Below are positions 8,401 through 17,350 of a stretch of 59,974 nucleotides of DNA, in pieces. The stretch lies in the NCBI GenBank assembly GCA_031269795.1, contig JAISYR010000001.1, positions 1-59,974 on the forward strand, in the 5' to 3' direction. The notes below the pieces were generated by a model, which worked only from the letters and a program-made list of their open reading frames with translations, was not told the origin of the DNA and made no database searches. How positions within the stretch are numbered: position 1 is the stretch's first letter; each line of letters opens with the position of its first letter. The DNA comes from Puniceicoccales bacterium. Its GTDB lineage: Bacteria > Verrucomicrobiota > Verrucomicrobiia > Opitutales > JAIRKQ01. The translations under genes and the position numbers were made by a program.

Positions 8401-10116
8401 ATGATGGAAAATTCGAGGTTTTTCTCTAGGCTTAAATCGAGGGTTAACAGCTTACAAAGAAAATATGCAGACAATGAAATCAAAGCATCCCTAAGATTGT
8501 TCTGGTGGTTATGCCGTGAATTCTTTCGTACTTTGTTTTACTCTTGTTTTTATAGCATGTCTAAACGTTTGGCTAAGCGCAATGGTGACAAACTTAGAAT
8601 AGCAATTATAGTTTCCGGTGGAATAGGAGACATTTTATTATATGGGACAGCAATAAAAGAGCTATCGAAACGTATAAATTATGATTATTCCATTGATTTG
8701 TATACCGATGAAAAAGGCAGAAAGACTATTTTGGATTTCGTCTTTAATAAAGCTCATTTCATATCCAACCTAGTTGAAACTAACTTCTGGAATGTTTTTA
8801 GAAGGTATAACTATGATGTGATAATGTGCATAAACAGATGTACAAACACCTTGTACTACGATTCCAAATGCGTGGAAAAAAAATCAAAATGGCTGAGAAA
8901 TTTTTGTAAGAACTGCAAAGAATTTTTTACTAAGCATTATAAATTTTTTGAACATACCCCCCGTTACCATACGCTGGTTGGTCAGTGGTCGATTTTGAAC
9001 AACAGAACAAGAATTCAAGGGCCGGACCAATGCGGTTTACTGGGCATAGATAACTCTACGCATCTATTTTTAAACCTAGGGCCAGAAAACATGGAAATTC
9101 TCAAGTCTTTCGGACTAAAAGAAATCCCATACATAACAGTTCAAAGGGGAATTAATGCCTATGAAAAGTTATCCGAAGGTGTGCGAATGTGGCCGATAAA
9201 ATACCATGAAGGATTCATAGAATTATTTCACCGGGCATATCCGGATATAAAGGTGGTACAACTTGGTCACTCCGATAGGCTGTGTAAATCAATGGATGGC
9301 GTTGACATAAATCTTGTGGGAAAAACTTCACTCGGCGAACTTGCCGTACTATTAAAACATTCTCTATTTCACTTGGATGGGGAATGTGGCATGGTCCATA
9401 TGAAAAGGTTTTTAAATGGTCGTTCCATTGCCATATTCGGGCCGACTTCGGAAAAAGTTTTTGGCTATCCTGAAAATATTAATCTCAGAGGTAATGGTTG
9501 TAGCAGCTGGTGTGAATGGGTGTCAAATGATTGGGAGAGTAAGTGTTTGCGTGGGTTCAAAGAAGCTCCGTGCATGGCATCCGTTTCACCGGAGATGGTT
9601 ATGGAGGCAGCGGATAAGCTCCTCAAGGATAGAAAAATTTTTTCCTATTCCGTGGAATGGAACAATATTACGGAAGACAAAATTGCCGATCATATTTTTA
9701 GCAAAAATGCCAATAAGAAGATCAAAATTGTTGACGTTTCCAATAAAAATGGTCTATCCCTTGCCAAAACTTTAAGGGAAAATTTTGATGATATTACCGT
9801 TTTCGACCTAAATTTTCCATTTGATTCTTTTGCAAAGGCAGAAAAAGATGGTCTAACGTTGGAATATGGGTGTCTTTACAATATTTCCATGCCGGACAAT
9901 TCGAGTGATGTTGTTATTTGGCAAAACAGGGATGCCGCAGTGGCACAAATTACGTACGCCATGAAGGAACTGTTTCGCATATTGAAACCCGGGGGAATGC
10001 TTATCGTATCCGATATATCATTCCAACGAGCTGACCTGAGTTCTTTCGAAATTTTACCCAAACAGTGTTCTCCCAACAAAGGAGTTACCATTTTTTCGAA
10101 AACATTGGCGGAATAA
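8401..10116 (+). CDS. GT9-like (heptosyltransferase-type) glycosyltransferase fused to a degenerate methyltransferase domain
   Basis: A 571-residue two-part protein. After a basic N-terminus, IAIIVSGGIGDILLYG (residues about 68-83) is the start of a GT-B fold like ADP-heptose transferases. Later blocks YITVQRGINA, VVQLGHSD, FHLDGECGMVHM and IAIFGPTSE match the nucleotide-sugar half. Four cysteines follow at C367, C371, C382 and C391 (C-x3-C-x10-C-x8-C), which resembles the metal finger described for autotransporter heptosyltransferases of the TibC type. From about residue 435 the sequence looks like a class I methyltransferase remnant, with FRILKPGGMLIVSDI intact but no glycine-rich motif I. 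Substrate is unknown; an autotransporter lies 2.2 kb away, so a protein O-glycosyltransferase is a reasonable guess. Confidence 0.7.
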   Translation: MMENSRFFSRLKSRVNSLQRKYADNEIKASLRLFWWLCREFFRTLFYSCFYSMSKRLAKRNGDKLRIAIIVSGGIGDILLYGTAIKELSKRINYDYSIDLYTDEKGRKTILDFVFNKAHFISNLVETNFWNVFRRYNYDVIMCINRCTNTLYYDSKCVEKKSKWLRNFCKNCKEFFTKHYKFFEHTPRYHTLVGQWSILNNRTRIQGPDQCGLLGIDNSTHLFLNLGPENMEILKSFGLKEIPYITVQRGINAYEKLSEGVRMWPIKYHEGFIELFHRAYPDIKVVQLGHSDRLCKSMDGVDINLVGKTSLGELAVLLKHSLFHLDGECGMVHMKRFLNGRSIAIFGPTSEKVFGYPENINLRGNGCSSWCEWVSNDWESKCLRGFKEAPCMASVSPEMVMEAADKLLKDRKIFSYSVEWNNITEDKIADHIFSKNANKKIKIVDVSNKNGLSLAKTLRENFDDITVFDLNFPFDSFAKAEKDGLTLEYGCLYNISMPDNSSDVVIWQNRDAAVAQITYAMKELFRILKPGGMLIVSDISFQRADLSSFEILPKQCSPNKGVTIFSKTLAE

Positions 10117-10127
10117 GTTACGGACCT

Positions 10128-11246
10128 TTACTTGATTACCCAATTATGCGGAATCTGTGTTAAAATTTCGCTGGATTGATTGCCGATTAGAATATCATCC
10201 TCTATGCGAACACCGCCAATTGTTTGGTAATATAGTCCGGGCTCAATGGTCACAACCATTCCGGGTTGCAATGTGTCATCACACATCCCAATTCGTGGAG
10301 GTTCGTGAATGTCAAGCCCCAAGCCATGCCCGAGTGAATGAAACATTCCGTAGGGAGGATTGGCAGTATTGCTTGATTTATATCCTTTACTCTCAAAATA
10401 TTCCAAGGTCCGTACCATTATATCCTTCCCTGGTACCCCGCCATGGGCCATATCGATGGCAATGTCATGGGCAGATTTGACGGTATTATACAAGTTAATT
10501 TGTTCTTTCGTTGGTCTTCCTTTGATAAAGGTACGGGAAACATCGGCATAGTGGCCAGAGGTTTTCAAATGGGGAAAAAAATCTACCAAAATAAACTCGT
10601 TGGCTTTCAAGGGACCATATCCCAAATTATGCGGATCACAGGCAGCGACACCACAGGCAACGATTGTGGCATCTGCAATTGCTCCCAGTTGATAACAAAA
10701 CGTTTCCATCATGGTACGAAGACGTTCCGATGTCAAAATTTCATCTTCAAAAACCAATTCATTTTTCCCATTGACCGATGCATCCGATAGAATATTTTCC
10801 ACTTGTACAAATGTCTGGCGAACGATATCGGCGGCATGCTTGATTTCGATAATTTCCCCATCGGACTTTATTAGCCTCTGGGGAAGGATTGAGAACCCCA
10901 CCACAATTATTTCAAAATTTGCAGATCTCAGTTGATCCGCGAGGTAAACTGGAAAGTCTTGTTTGACACAAATGGCATCTAGTTTAAGATCTTGTAAAAA
11001 TCGTCTGAGAATGTCGAAATCGGTATTTTTGGTAGGTTGTAGCGATGATTTAATGATGTCCCAGCTAACAAATTTGTCAATTTTTGATGTATTTCTTAGT
11101 CGATTGATTTCCAGTGCGCTTACCAGAGCAGTTGATTCCCGTCCATCAAATATAATGGCGATATTATCCGGAACATGCGTACCAATTAAATAGAACAAAT
11201 CGGAATCTTTTTTAGTATTTGAAAAAATCAACAGCGGAGCATCCAT
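10128..11246 (-). CDS. M24 family metallopeptidase (Xaa-Pro aminopeptidase/dipeptidase)
   Basis: A 372-residue cytoplasmic peptidase with a creatinase-like N-terminal domain and a pita-bread catalytic domain. All five metal ligands of the M24 family are visible: D222 in LVDFFPH, D235 in YADVSRT, H307 in HSLGHGLG, E335 in TIEPGLY and E349 in VRIEDDI. Such enzymes cleave N-terminal X-Pro bonds or Xaa-Pro dipeptides using two divalent metals, usually Mn or Co. The gene converges with the glycosyltransferase gene, leaving 11 bp between stops. tRNA-Gly lies 37 bp upstream on the same strand. Confidence 0.9.
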   Translation of the reverse strand: MDAPLLIFSNTKKDSDLFYLIGTHVPDNIAIIFDGRESTALVSALEINRLRNTSKIDKFVSWDIIKSSLQPTKNTDFDILRRFLQDLKLDAICVKQDFPVYLADQLRSANFEIIVVGFSILPQRLIKSDGEIIEIKHAADIVRQTFVQVENILSDASVNGKNELVFEDEILTSERLRTMMETFCYQLGAIADATIVACGVAACDPHNLGYGPLKANEFILVDFFPHLKTSGHYADVSRTFIKGRPTKEQINLYNTVKSAHDIAIDMAHGGVPGKDIMVRTLEYFESKGYKSSNTANPPYGMFHSLGHGLGLDIHEPPRIGMCDDTLQPGMVVTIEPGLYYQTIGGVRIEDDILIGNQSSEILTQIPHNWVIK

Positions 11247-11283
11247 GGCAAAGATTAAATTTAAGAACCTGGTCGTATAAGTC

Positions 11284-11357
11284 TGGTGCGAGCAGACGGA
11301 ATCGAACCGACGATACCTGCTTGGAAGGCAGAAGTTTTACCACTAAACTATGCTCGC
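11284..11357 (-). tRNA. tRNA-Gly(TCC) with encoded CCA
   Basis: Read on the minus strand, a 74-nt cloverleaf is complete. The 7-bp acceptor stem GCGAGCA pairs with TGCTCGC. The D-arm contains AGTTTAGTGGTAAAAC, the anticodon loop CTTCCAA gives anticodon TCC, and the T-arm contains GGTTCGATTCC. The discriminator is A and the 3' CCA is encoded in the DNA. It reads GGA glycine codons. It sits between an M24 peptidase gene and a GspE-type ATPase gene, both on the same strand. Confidence 0.96.
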
Positions 11358-11456
11358 AAACATGATTGGCAATCTGAAGTATTTGCCCATTCGGTCAAGC
11401 ATTTTGTGTGAAAATATTGGAAGTAAGAATGAATAACAGCTTGCACCCCACCAGTC

Positions 11457-13118
11457 TCAAAATTTAACATGCTCAATCTTCCGTACACCATTAACCAGCG
11501 ATGGGATGACATCTTCGAACATGATTGCATGACCTTTCAGTAACCTGAGAATATTTTCGGGAAAAGAATCGGCATGGAGAAAATCATCGAAAATAATTTC
11601 CCGGTTGATTGTCGAAAGGTTATCGATTAGACTTTTTTTCACTAAAAAATCAAAAATTGCAATTCTTCCCCTATATCCTCTCCGAGAACAATTTTCACAT
11701 CCATGCACTTCCGGAACCATTTTTATGGAATCAACCAGTTGGGGAAACAACACTTTTTCAGCATCCGACAGTTTCCGTGATGTCATGCAGAATTGACATG
11801 GTTTGCGCATAAGCCTTTGGGAAATTGATCCACGCAGGCAGCTCTTTATTAAAAATTCTGAAATACCGAGGTCCAGCAATCGTGTAATGGCCCCCATCGC
11901 ATCATTGCAGTGGATTGTGCTGAGGACTAAATGCCCCGTTAGAGTAGCCTGGATTACGAGCTCCGCCGTTTCATGGTCACGAATCTCACCGACCATTATT
12001 ACATTTGGGGATTGGCGTAGAACGGAACGTAAAATGGATGCAAAGGATAGTCCAATTTCATCGTTGACAGGCACTTGGCTGATCCCATCCAACCTATATT
12101 CTATGGGATCCTCAATGGTGATCACTTTCCTATCCCGCGATGAAATTTTTTTTAAAATTGTGTACAATGTTGTGGTCTTGCCACATCCGGTTGGTCCGCA
12201 TAGCAGAATCAGTCCACTTTTGCCATTTATTATCGACTCCATCAAAGCGGATTGTTTCTGGCCCAAGCCAATGCCATTCAAATCAAAGTCGTTATCTTCC
12301 TGGTCAAAAATTCTGATGGCAACATTTTCCCCGCATATGGTTGGCAAAATTGAAATACGCAGATCATAATTTTTGCCAAAAACCTTTACGCGTATTCTCC
12401 TATCCTGCGGCAAGTGGACCTCATCAATTTTCGCATCGGCTCTAAACTTTATTTTAGCGATAATAGCCTGGGCAAGGATTTTATCAACATTATCGATGGT
12501 GTGCAATTTGCCATCTACCCTAATCCTTATGCACATCCCACCTCTACAATGCTCCAAATGAATATCCGACGCCCGCTCTGAAATTGACATTTTGAGCAAG
12601 TTATCAAAAAATTTATCCACGAGAACCGATTCTAGCTCACCGGTATTGGTCGACGCGGGAGCCATATTTTCTTTCCCATTGGTTTCCTGTTTAGGAGTAA
12701 TGCTTTCCCAAAATTTCTTCACCCTTTGGAAGGATGTCAGCTTAAATACGATGGGAATTTTCAATCGGCGTGAAATGGTATCCATTAGTTCAACGTTAAA
12801 CGGATCTGCTACTACAACAACACAGTTTTTGTCATCCAGTAGAATGGGAATAAGAGCATTACTTGTCGCAAAATTGTTGCTGATAAAATCTAACCCACTG
12901 CTATCGATGGGAATATTTTCCATTACTTCCATTCCAATGGTATCGAAAAGTTTTTTCCTGTGGGCCGTTTTTTGTAGGGTCGCTATTAAATTTTCGTTCA
13001 GGGCCTCCGCTTCCAAATTTTTCAATTCATCGGCAAAAGTAACATCAATGATACCAGCATCCACCAAACATTTGACCAAGTCAGCATTTACTTTTTCTAT
13101 TACTTTGTTGCAAAACAT
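11457..13118 (-). CDS. Type II secretion / type IV pilus assembly ATPase (GspE/PilB family)
   Basis: A 553-residue secretion ATPase. An N-terminal GspE/PilB N-domain covers about residues 1-135, followed by a linker. Then come Walker A GPTGCGKTT (308-316), the Asp box around TIEDPIEYRLDGI, Walker B VIMVGEIRD (373-381) and the His box TGHLVLSTIH. A zinc-binding CxxC pair (C441/C444 and C474/C477) is complete. It would form a hexamer at the inner membrane that powers pseudopilus or pilus assembly. A second, smaller homologue is encoded at 19395-20387. The partner membrane and secretin genes are not in this window. Confidence 0.9.
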   Translation of the reverse strand: MFCNKVIEKVNADLVKCLVDAGIIDVTFADELKNLEAEALNENLIATLQKTAHRKKLFDTIGMEVMENIPIDSSGLDFISNNFATSNALIPILLDDKNCVVVVADPFNVELMDTISRRLKIPIVFKLTSFQRVKKFWESITPKQETNGKENMAPASTNTGELESVLVDKFFDNLLKMSISERASDIHLEHCRGGMCIRIRVDGKLHTIDNVDKILAQAIIAKIKFRADAKIDEVHLPQDRRIRVKVFGKNYDLRISILPTICGENVAIRIFDQEDNDFDLNGIGLGQKQSALMESIINGKSGLILLCGPTGCGKTTTLYTILKKISSRDRKVITIEDPIEYRLDGISQVPVNDEIGLSFASILRSVLRQSPNVIMVGEIRDHETAELVIQATLTGHLVLSTIHCNDAMGAITRLLDLGISEFLIKSCLRGSISQRLMRKPCQFCMTSRKLSDAEKVLFPQLVDSIKMVPEVHGCENCSRRGYRGRIAIFDFLVKKSLIDNLSTINREIIFDDFLHADSFPENILRLLKGHAIMFEDVIPSLVNGVRKIEHVKF

Positions 13119-13276
13119 ACTGATCCTATTTGGTAATCCCTCCGGTTGGGGTGTAAAACATTATTATTTTTACAAAAATTTACCAATTCTTTTTTTAAAA
13201 TGTTTTTTAAAAAATATTGACCTAGACGTTGTATTATTTACTCCTAGGCTGGACTGTAAAGGTTGCGAATTATATT

Positions 13277-14653
13277 GTGAAAGAAGAAATTGAAAATATC
13301 AGTGATACCCGTCTAAACGTAGTGTATAGGTTTGATGCGGATGAAATAGCGGCAGAAAGTAAATCGATAGTCGATAAACTGTGCAAGGAGGCCAATGTGC
13401 CAGGGTTTAGAAAAGGGAAAATTCCCAGCAATATCATCCTATCGAAATTTTCCGATGGGATTAAAAAGCAATTGGATTCCAATGTCATCAATAAAACACT
13501 GGAGGCCATGAATTCTAAAACGGAGTGGAATATTATCACCATCGTCGACCTAAAGCGGGAAGATGCCGATGGGGGTATGGTTTGTACATTGACGCTCGAT
13601 GTTATTCCCGAGTTTGAACTGTCTGACTATAAAAGCCTATCCATTGACCCGATCAACGTTGTTGTGGAAGAGCACGAAATCCAAAACGAGATAAAAAATG
13701 CCCTTAGGCGGTATGCAAAATATGAGGTCGTTAAGCGAAAGTCGAAAATCGGTGATTTTGTTAAATTAAACTATAGGGGAAAGTTTGATGATGGAACTGT
13801 AGTGGCAGATATGGAGAGTATTCCTAGCGTTTACGGAACTCAAACGAACACATGGGAAGAGGCAGGCAATGCTACGATATCTGGTATACGTGCAATAATC
13901 GACGGTATTGTGGAACTAAAGGCGGGAGAAAAAAAGACCGTTTTCCAACAATTCGAGACCAATTTTGAAGTGGTGGAATTGGCTGGCAAAACCGTTGGCT
14001 ACGACCTAGAGATCGTCGAAGTTCGTGAACTTGTGTTGCCTGAGCTAACGGACGATATGTTTCAGACGCTGGGTGTAAAATCACGGGAGGAGTTATACGA
14101 AAAGTCAAAATCATTACTTACCAGTTACAAAACTTCCCAGGCAAGGCTTGACCAGCGGGAAAAATTGGTGACAAAACTCATCGAATCGGTTGACATAAAG
14201 GTTCCAGAAAGTGCTATCAATCAGGAAGTTACCAATTTGATGAATGAGTTCGCAGATCGCAAGGTAAGGTCGGGAACGAAGCTCCGGGATATTTCAAAAA
14301 ATTTCCAAGAAATTTTCAATAGTTTTAAACCCACTGCTATGCAGCGAGTAAAAATCGGAGCAGTTTTAGACAAAATTGCCAAAGACGAAAAAATAGAACC
14401 CCTGCAGGGTGACATCGAGAATATGATTTGGCAGGACGTGTATACGAGAGGGCTTGATGTGAACAAGTATATTGTCGAACTTCGAAGGAACAATGACAAA
14501 GCTATTGATCTGCGCAGGCGTACCCTGCGAGGAAAAACATTAGACCACCTAATGCATATGCTTTGCAAAGACTTGAAGCAAGAAGAAAATAATGCGAACC
14601 GCGAAAAGTTGACGGAAAGTTCCGAAGTTATTTCACCAGCCGAACAGCAGTAA
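13277..14653 (+). CDS. tig: Trigger factor, ribosome-associated chaperone
   Basis: A 458-residue protein with the three trigger factor domains. The ribosome-binding N-domain has the signature VPGFRKGKIP. The central FKBP-type prolyl isomerase domain starts near KIGDFVKLNYRGKFDDG, and the C-terminal helical chaperone domain carries an acidic tail. It binds nascent chains at the exit tunnel. I chose GTG at 13277 because VKEEIENIS resembles the usual N-terminus; the frame is open 16 codons further, to a TTG at 13229. The FKBP part lacks some typical active-site aromatics, so isomerase activity may be low. It is divergent from the GspE-type gene and followed by an IS630 scrap. Confidence 0.92.
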   Translation: MKEEIENISDTRLNVVYRFDADEIAAESKSIVDKLCKEANVPGFRKGKIPSNIILSKFSDGIKKQLDSNVINKTLEAMNSKTEWNIITIVDLKREDADGGMVCTLTLDVIPEFELSDYKSLSIDPINVVVEEHEIQNEIKNALRRYAKYEVVKRKSKIGDFVKLNYRGKFDDGTVVADMESIPSVYGTQTNTWEEAGNATISGIRAIIDGIVELKAGEKKTVFQQFETNFEVVELAGKTVGYDLEIVEVRELVLPELTDDMFQTLGVKSREELYEKSKSLLTSYKTSQARLDQREKLVTKLIESVDIKVPESAINQEVTNLMNEFADRKVRSGTKLRDISKNFQEIFNSFKPTAMQRVKIGAVLDKIAKDEKIEPLQGDIENMIWQDVYTRGLDVNKYIVELRRNNDKAIDLRRRTLRGKTLDHLMHMLCKDLKQEENNANREKLTESSEVISPAEQQ

Positions 14654-14670
14654 TGTTCTAATCAGGAAGA

Positions 14671-14877
14671 TTGCCCGTTTTCTGGATCAAAAGGATATGT
14701 TTCCCCGATTGGCAACGATTGGCAAGGAATAATATTAACATCATTCCCCCATACCTTCCTTCCTATTCTCCTGACCTCAATCCCATTAAAAAATTCTGGG
14801 CCTGCTTCGGGCAGAAAATCTGTAATATTTTACCCCTTTCTATCTCCTTTTTTGCTCTTCGTCATACCCTTGTCTAA
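14671..14877 (+). pseudogene. IS630-family transposase remnant
   Basis: A 68-codon open fragment whose middle reads PYLPSYSPDLNPIKKFWA. This is the well-known C-terminal signature of IS630/Tc1-type DDE transposases (PPYSPDLNPIExFWAxLK). Only the last part of the gene remains: the usual Glu after NPI is Lys here, the upstream frame is closed, and the N-terminal two thirds are absent. No terminal repeats are visible at its edges. It starts 17 bp after the tig stop codon and fills most of the gap up to the next gene. Confidence 0.75.
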
Positions 14878-14944
14878 TAAAACAAATATATCCTTCGGGC
14901 TTCCCGTTTGTCCTATTTTTGTGGAGTCTAGTTTTAATACCCAA

Positions 14945-15931
14945 CTAGTGCAAAGGTATTTTCCGATCTATGACAGATTCTCTTGGGCCAAGCAGTGCTT
15001 TTAGTTCGGGATGCCAACGCATGACATATAGATCACTGCCGGACAGTTGGGCCTTCTTCAGTAGAGCACCCAGTCTTTTCAGGACACATTCTTTTTCTAT
15101 GAAAACAATGCCGTGCTTTTTCCCCTTAAATTCTAAAAAACCGCCATTGAACGATATGGCCATGTACCATGATCTCCTATTGGATCCTCCCTTTTTGCGG
15201 CCTATGAGAACATAGTCCGAATCTCGCATAAGGCTTAAAACTGATTTTTTCTCCCTTGAAGAATATTCTCTTTTGGTATTAAATACGAATAGTTTTTCTC
15301 CCATCATGCTTAGATCTTCAACTTCACGGCCCAAAATTCCATTTGATACAAAATATAAAAAACCGAACCCATCGAATCCGCAAAGTTCATATTCTCCATT
15401 TTGCGAAGAATTATTTTTTTCTTCACTAGGTGAATACATTCCACTCAGGTCAATCTTGTCAAAATTGCTTGCCCCAACACAGTATGGAGTCTTCTCGCCT
15501 ATGCATCTGTAGCATGCTTTTCGAAACCCTTGGAGGTTCAGGGGATAACGTTTATTTTGCAGAGCAACCTTCCAAAATTCACCCTTTATCGGTACCATTG
15601 AATTTCTGATAAAATTCGCATGAATAAATCCTCTTCCTCGGATTGTTTCGCTTACACAGTATTCAATCTCAATGTTTTCACTTTCCTTCATCCCAATGAT
15701 CCGGATCGTGGATGACGGAAGCAACACGATATCGAGGCTATGGCAACAGTTTCCCTTGGGACCATTTTTATATGTCAAATTTGTAACATCATCGTTAAAT
15801 ACCGGAACATAGTGATTATTTTTTATTTGGAAAATACCCTCCATTTGTATCCCATCGCAACAGTGCCCGTATGATGGAATAGTAGATGAAATCAGAAATA
15901 GGATAAATGTTATTGTATCCGATCTTCTCAT
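14945..15931 (-). CDS. Secreted hypothetical protein, cysteine-rich
   Basis: A 328-residue protein I do not recognise. It has a signal peptide (basic MRRSD, then ITFILFLISSTIPSYG) and a mature part with about 10 cysteines, including HCCDG right after the predicted cleavage region, NCCHS, and CYRCIGEKTPYC. This suggests a periplasmic or exported protein with several disulfides. I chose the ATG at 15931 because it puts the hydrophobic core at the usual distance; in-frame starts at 15946 and 15961 (GTG) are also open. The gene stands alone between the IS630 remnant and the divergent mlaE. Confidence 0.65.
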   Translation of the reverse strand: MRRSDTITFILFLISSTIPSYGHCCDGIQMEGIFQIKNNHYVPVFNDDVTNLTYKNGPKGNCCHSLDIVLLPSSTIRIIGMKESENIEIEYCVSETIRGRGFIHANFIRNSMVPIKGEFWKVALQNKRYPLNLQGFRKACYRCIGEKTPYCVGASNFDKIDLSGMYSPSEEKNNSSQNGEYELCGFDGFGFLYFVSNGILGREVEDLSMMGEKLFVFNTKREYSSREKKSVLSLMRDSDYVLIGRKKGGSNRRSWYMAISFNGGFLEFKGKKHGIVFIEKECVLKRLGALLKKAQLSGSDLYVMRWHPELKALLGPRESVIDRKIPLH

Positions 15932-16222
15932 GGTTTTCCTTGACATGCGGTGGCTTCGCACATACCCAGCGACTTGACATAGGCTAAATCATTCATTGAA
16001 AGCTCCAAAGAAATTAAATACTTCCCTTGGTGTCAAGCCAAAAATGAGCATTATGATGCTTCATATGGTCAGTTTTCTATTCCATTTAGATGGGGGTTAT
16101 TGGCTCCTTTTTATTTTCAATTGCTTTTTACATAATACTTGCATACTCTTATTGGAAATCGGTGGGGGATTTTATTCTCCTCCCTCGGAATTGTTTTCCT
16201 CGGGAAAAGTCTTTTTGAAAAT

Positions 16223-17350
16223 ATGACAGGAATTGCTGAGTTAAAGCTAGAAAATGAAAATATTGCCATTATTTCCATTGCCGGTACATGGAACATCTAT
16301 GAAAACCATCCCCATGCTGAGGAATTCATCGACACAATATTATCGAAGCCTTCCCTTCAAAAGGTAGATCTAAAATTCGTGGACTTGAAAAGCTGGGATT
16401 GCGTTTTGATCAACTTTTTAATACACATTTTGAATGCCTGCGAGTCTAAAAATTTAACCGTCAATATCGACAACATTCCCACAGGCATACGCAGATTGAT
16501 AGAACTATCCAAATCTTCTCCGGTCAGAAATATATCATCCACTAGCCGAAAGAAACCCACGATTCTTGAATTTATCGGGAGCGTTGGATTGTTAATTTTT
16601 CTCAGCCTAAGAACTTTCCTGGATTTTATGGAGAAGTTATGGGTAGGAATAATATCTTTTATTGGTGGCAAGGTAAAAATTCGTAGCCAAGAATTTGCCG
16701 TAGTGTTGCAAGAGGTTGGAGTAAAAGCGTTACCCATCGTTTTTTTGATAAGTTTTCTGGTGGGTCTCATAATAGCGTTTGTCAGTATTTTACAATTATC
16801 GCAATTCGGGGCAAATATTTACGTGGCAAACCTGGTCGGAATTTCCATGATGCGTGAAATGGGGTGCATTATGACCGGCATTATAATGTCTGGTCGGACG
16901 GGGGCAGCGTTCGCTGCAACCATAGGGACGATGGTTGTCAATGATGAAGTCGATGCACTACAAACGGCGGGATTTTCTACCATAAATTTTCTTGTTCTAC
17001 CACGGGTCATAGCATTGACGTTGATGATGCCATTGCTATATATATTCTCCGCCTTTATAGGGATTTTTGGAGGCCTATGTGCTGCAATGTTTACGACGGA
17101 TTTGACCGTTGTTCGCTATTGCACACAAACGGCAAATGCCGTTCACCTAAATGATTTTTTTGTCGGGATAATTAAAAGTTGCTTTTTTGGGTTTTTGGTG
17201 GCGGCAACTGGATGTCAAAAGGGCCTTCAATGTAAACGTAGTGCCGAGGACGTGGGACTAACAACAACAACGGCTGTTGTGACAAGCATTGTCGCCATAA
17301 TCATAATGGATGCAATTTTTGCAATAGTATTTTCTTTGTTTGGAATATGA
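16223..17350 (+). CDS. mlaE: MlaE-type ABC transporter permease with N-terminal STAS domain
   Basis: A 375-residue inner-membrane permease of the Mla/Mce lipid transport family. Residues 1 to about 95 form a STAS-like domain (LENENIAIISIAGTW). The rest is the MlaE permease with several long membrane segments, including the conserved AAFAATIGTMVVNDEVDAL region. Verrucomicrobia, Chlamydiae and Bacteroidetes often have this fused STAS form. With the ATPase that overlaps its stop codon, it would move phospholipids between membranes; no MlaD/Mce substrate-binding gene is next to it. I chose the ATG at 16223, since the open extension upstream encodes unrelated hydrophobic sequence. Confidence 0.88.
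   Translation: MTGIAELKLENENIAIISIAGTWNIYENHPHAEEFIDTILSKPSLQKVDLKFVDLKSWDCVLINFLIHILNACESKNLTVNIDNIPTGIRRLIELSKSSPVRNISSTSRKKPTILEFIGSVGLLIFLSLRTFLDFMEKLWVGIISFIGGKVKIRSQEFAVVLQEVGVKALPIVFLISFLVGLIIAFVSILQLSQFGANIYVANLVGISMMREMGCIMTGIIMSGRTGAAFAATIGTMVVNDEVDALQTAGFSTINFLVLPRVIALTLMMPLLYIFSAFIGIFGGLCAAMFTTDLTVVRYCTQTANAVHLNDFFVGIIKSCFFGFLVAATGCQKGLQCKRSAEDVGLTTTTAVVTSIVAIIIMDAIFAIVFSLFGI

Noticed and set aside
13217..13250. TTGACC before tig as a promoter
   Set aside because: No acceptable -10 at 16-18 bp; the TATTAT nearby is only 9 bp away.
15974..16002. TTGACA upstream of mlaE as a promoter
   Set aside because: A perfect -35 box, but nothing like a -10 box lies 16-18 bp downstream.
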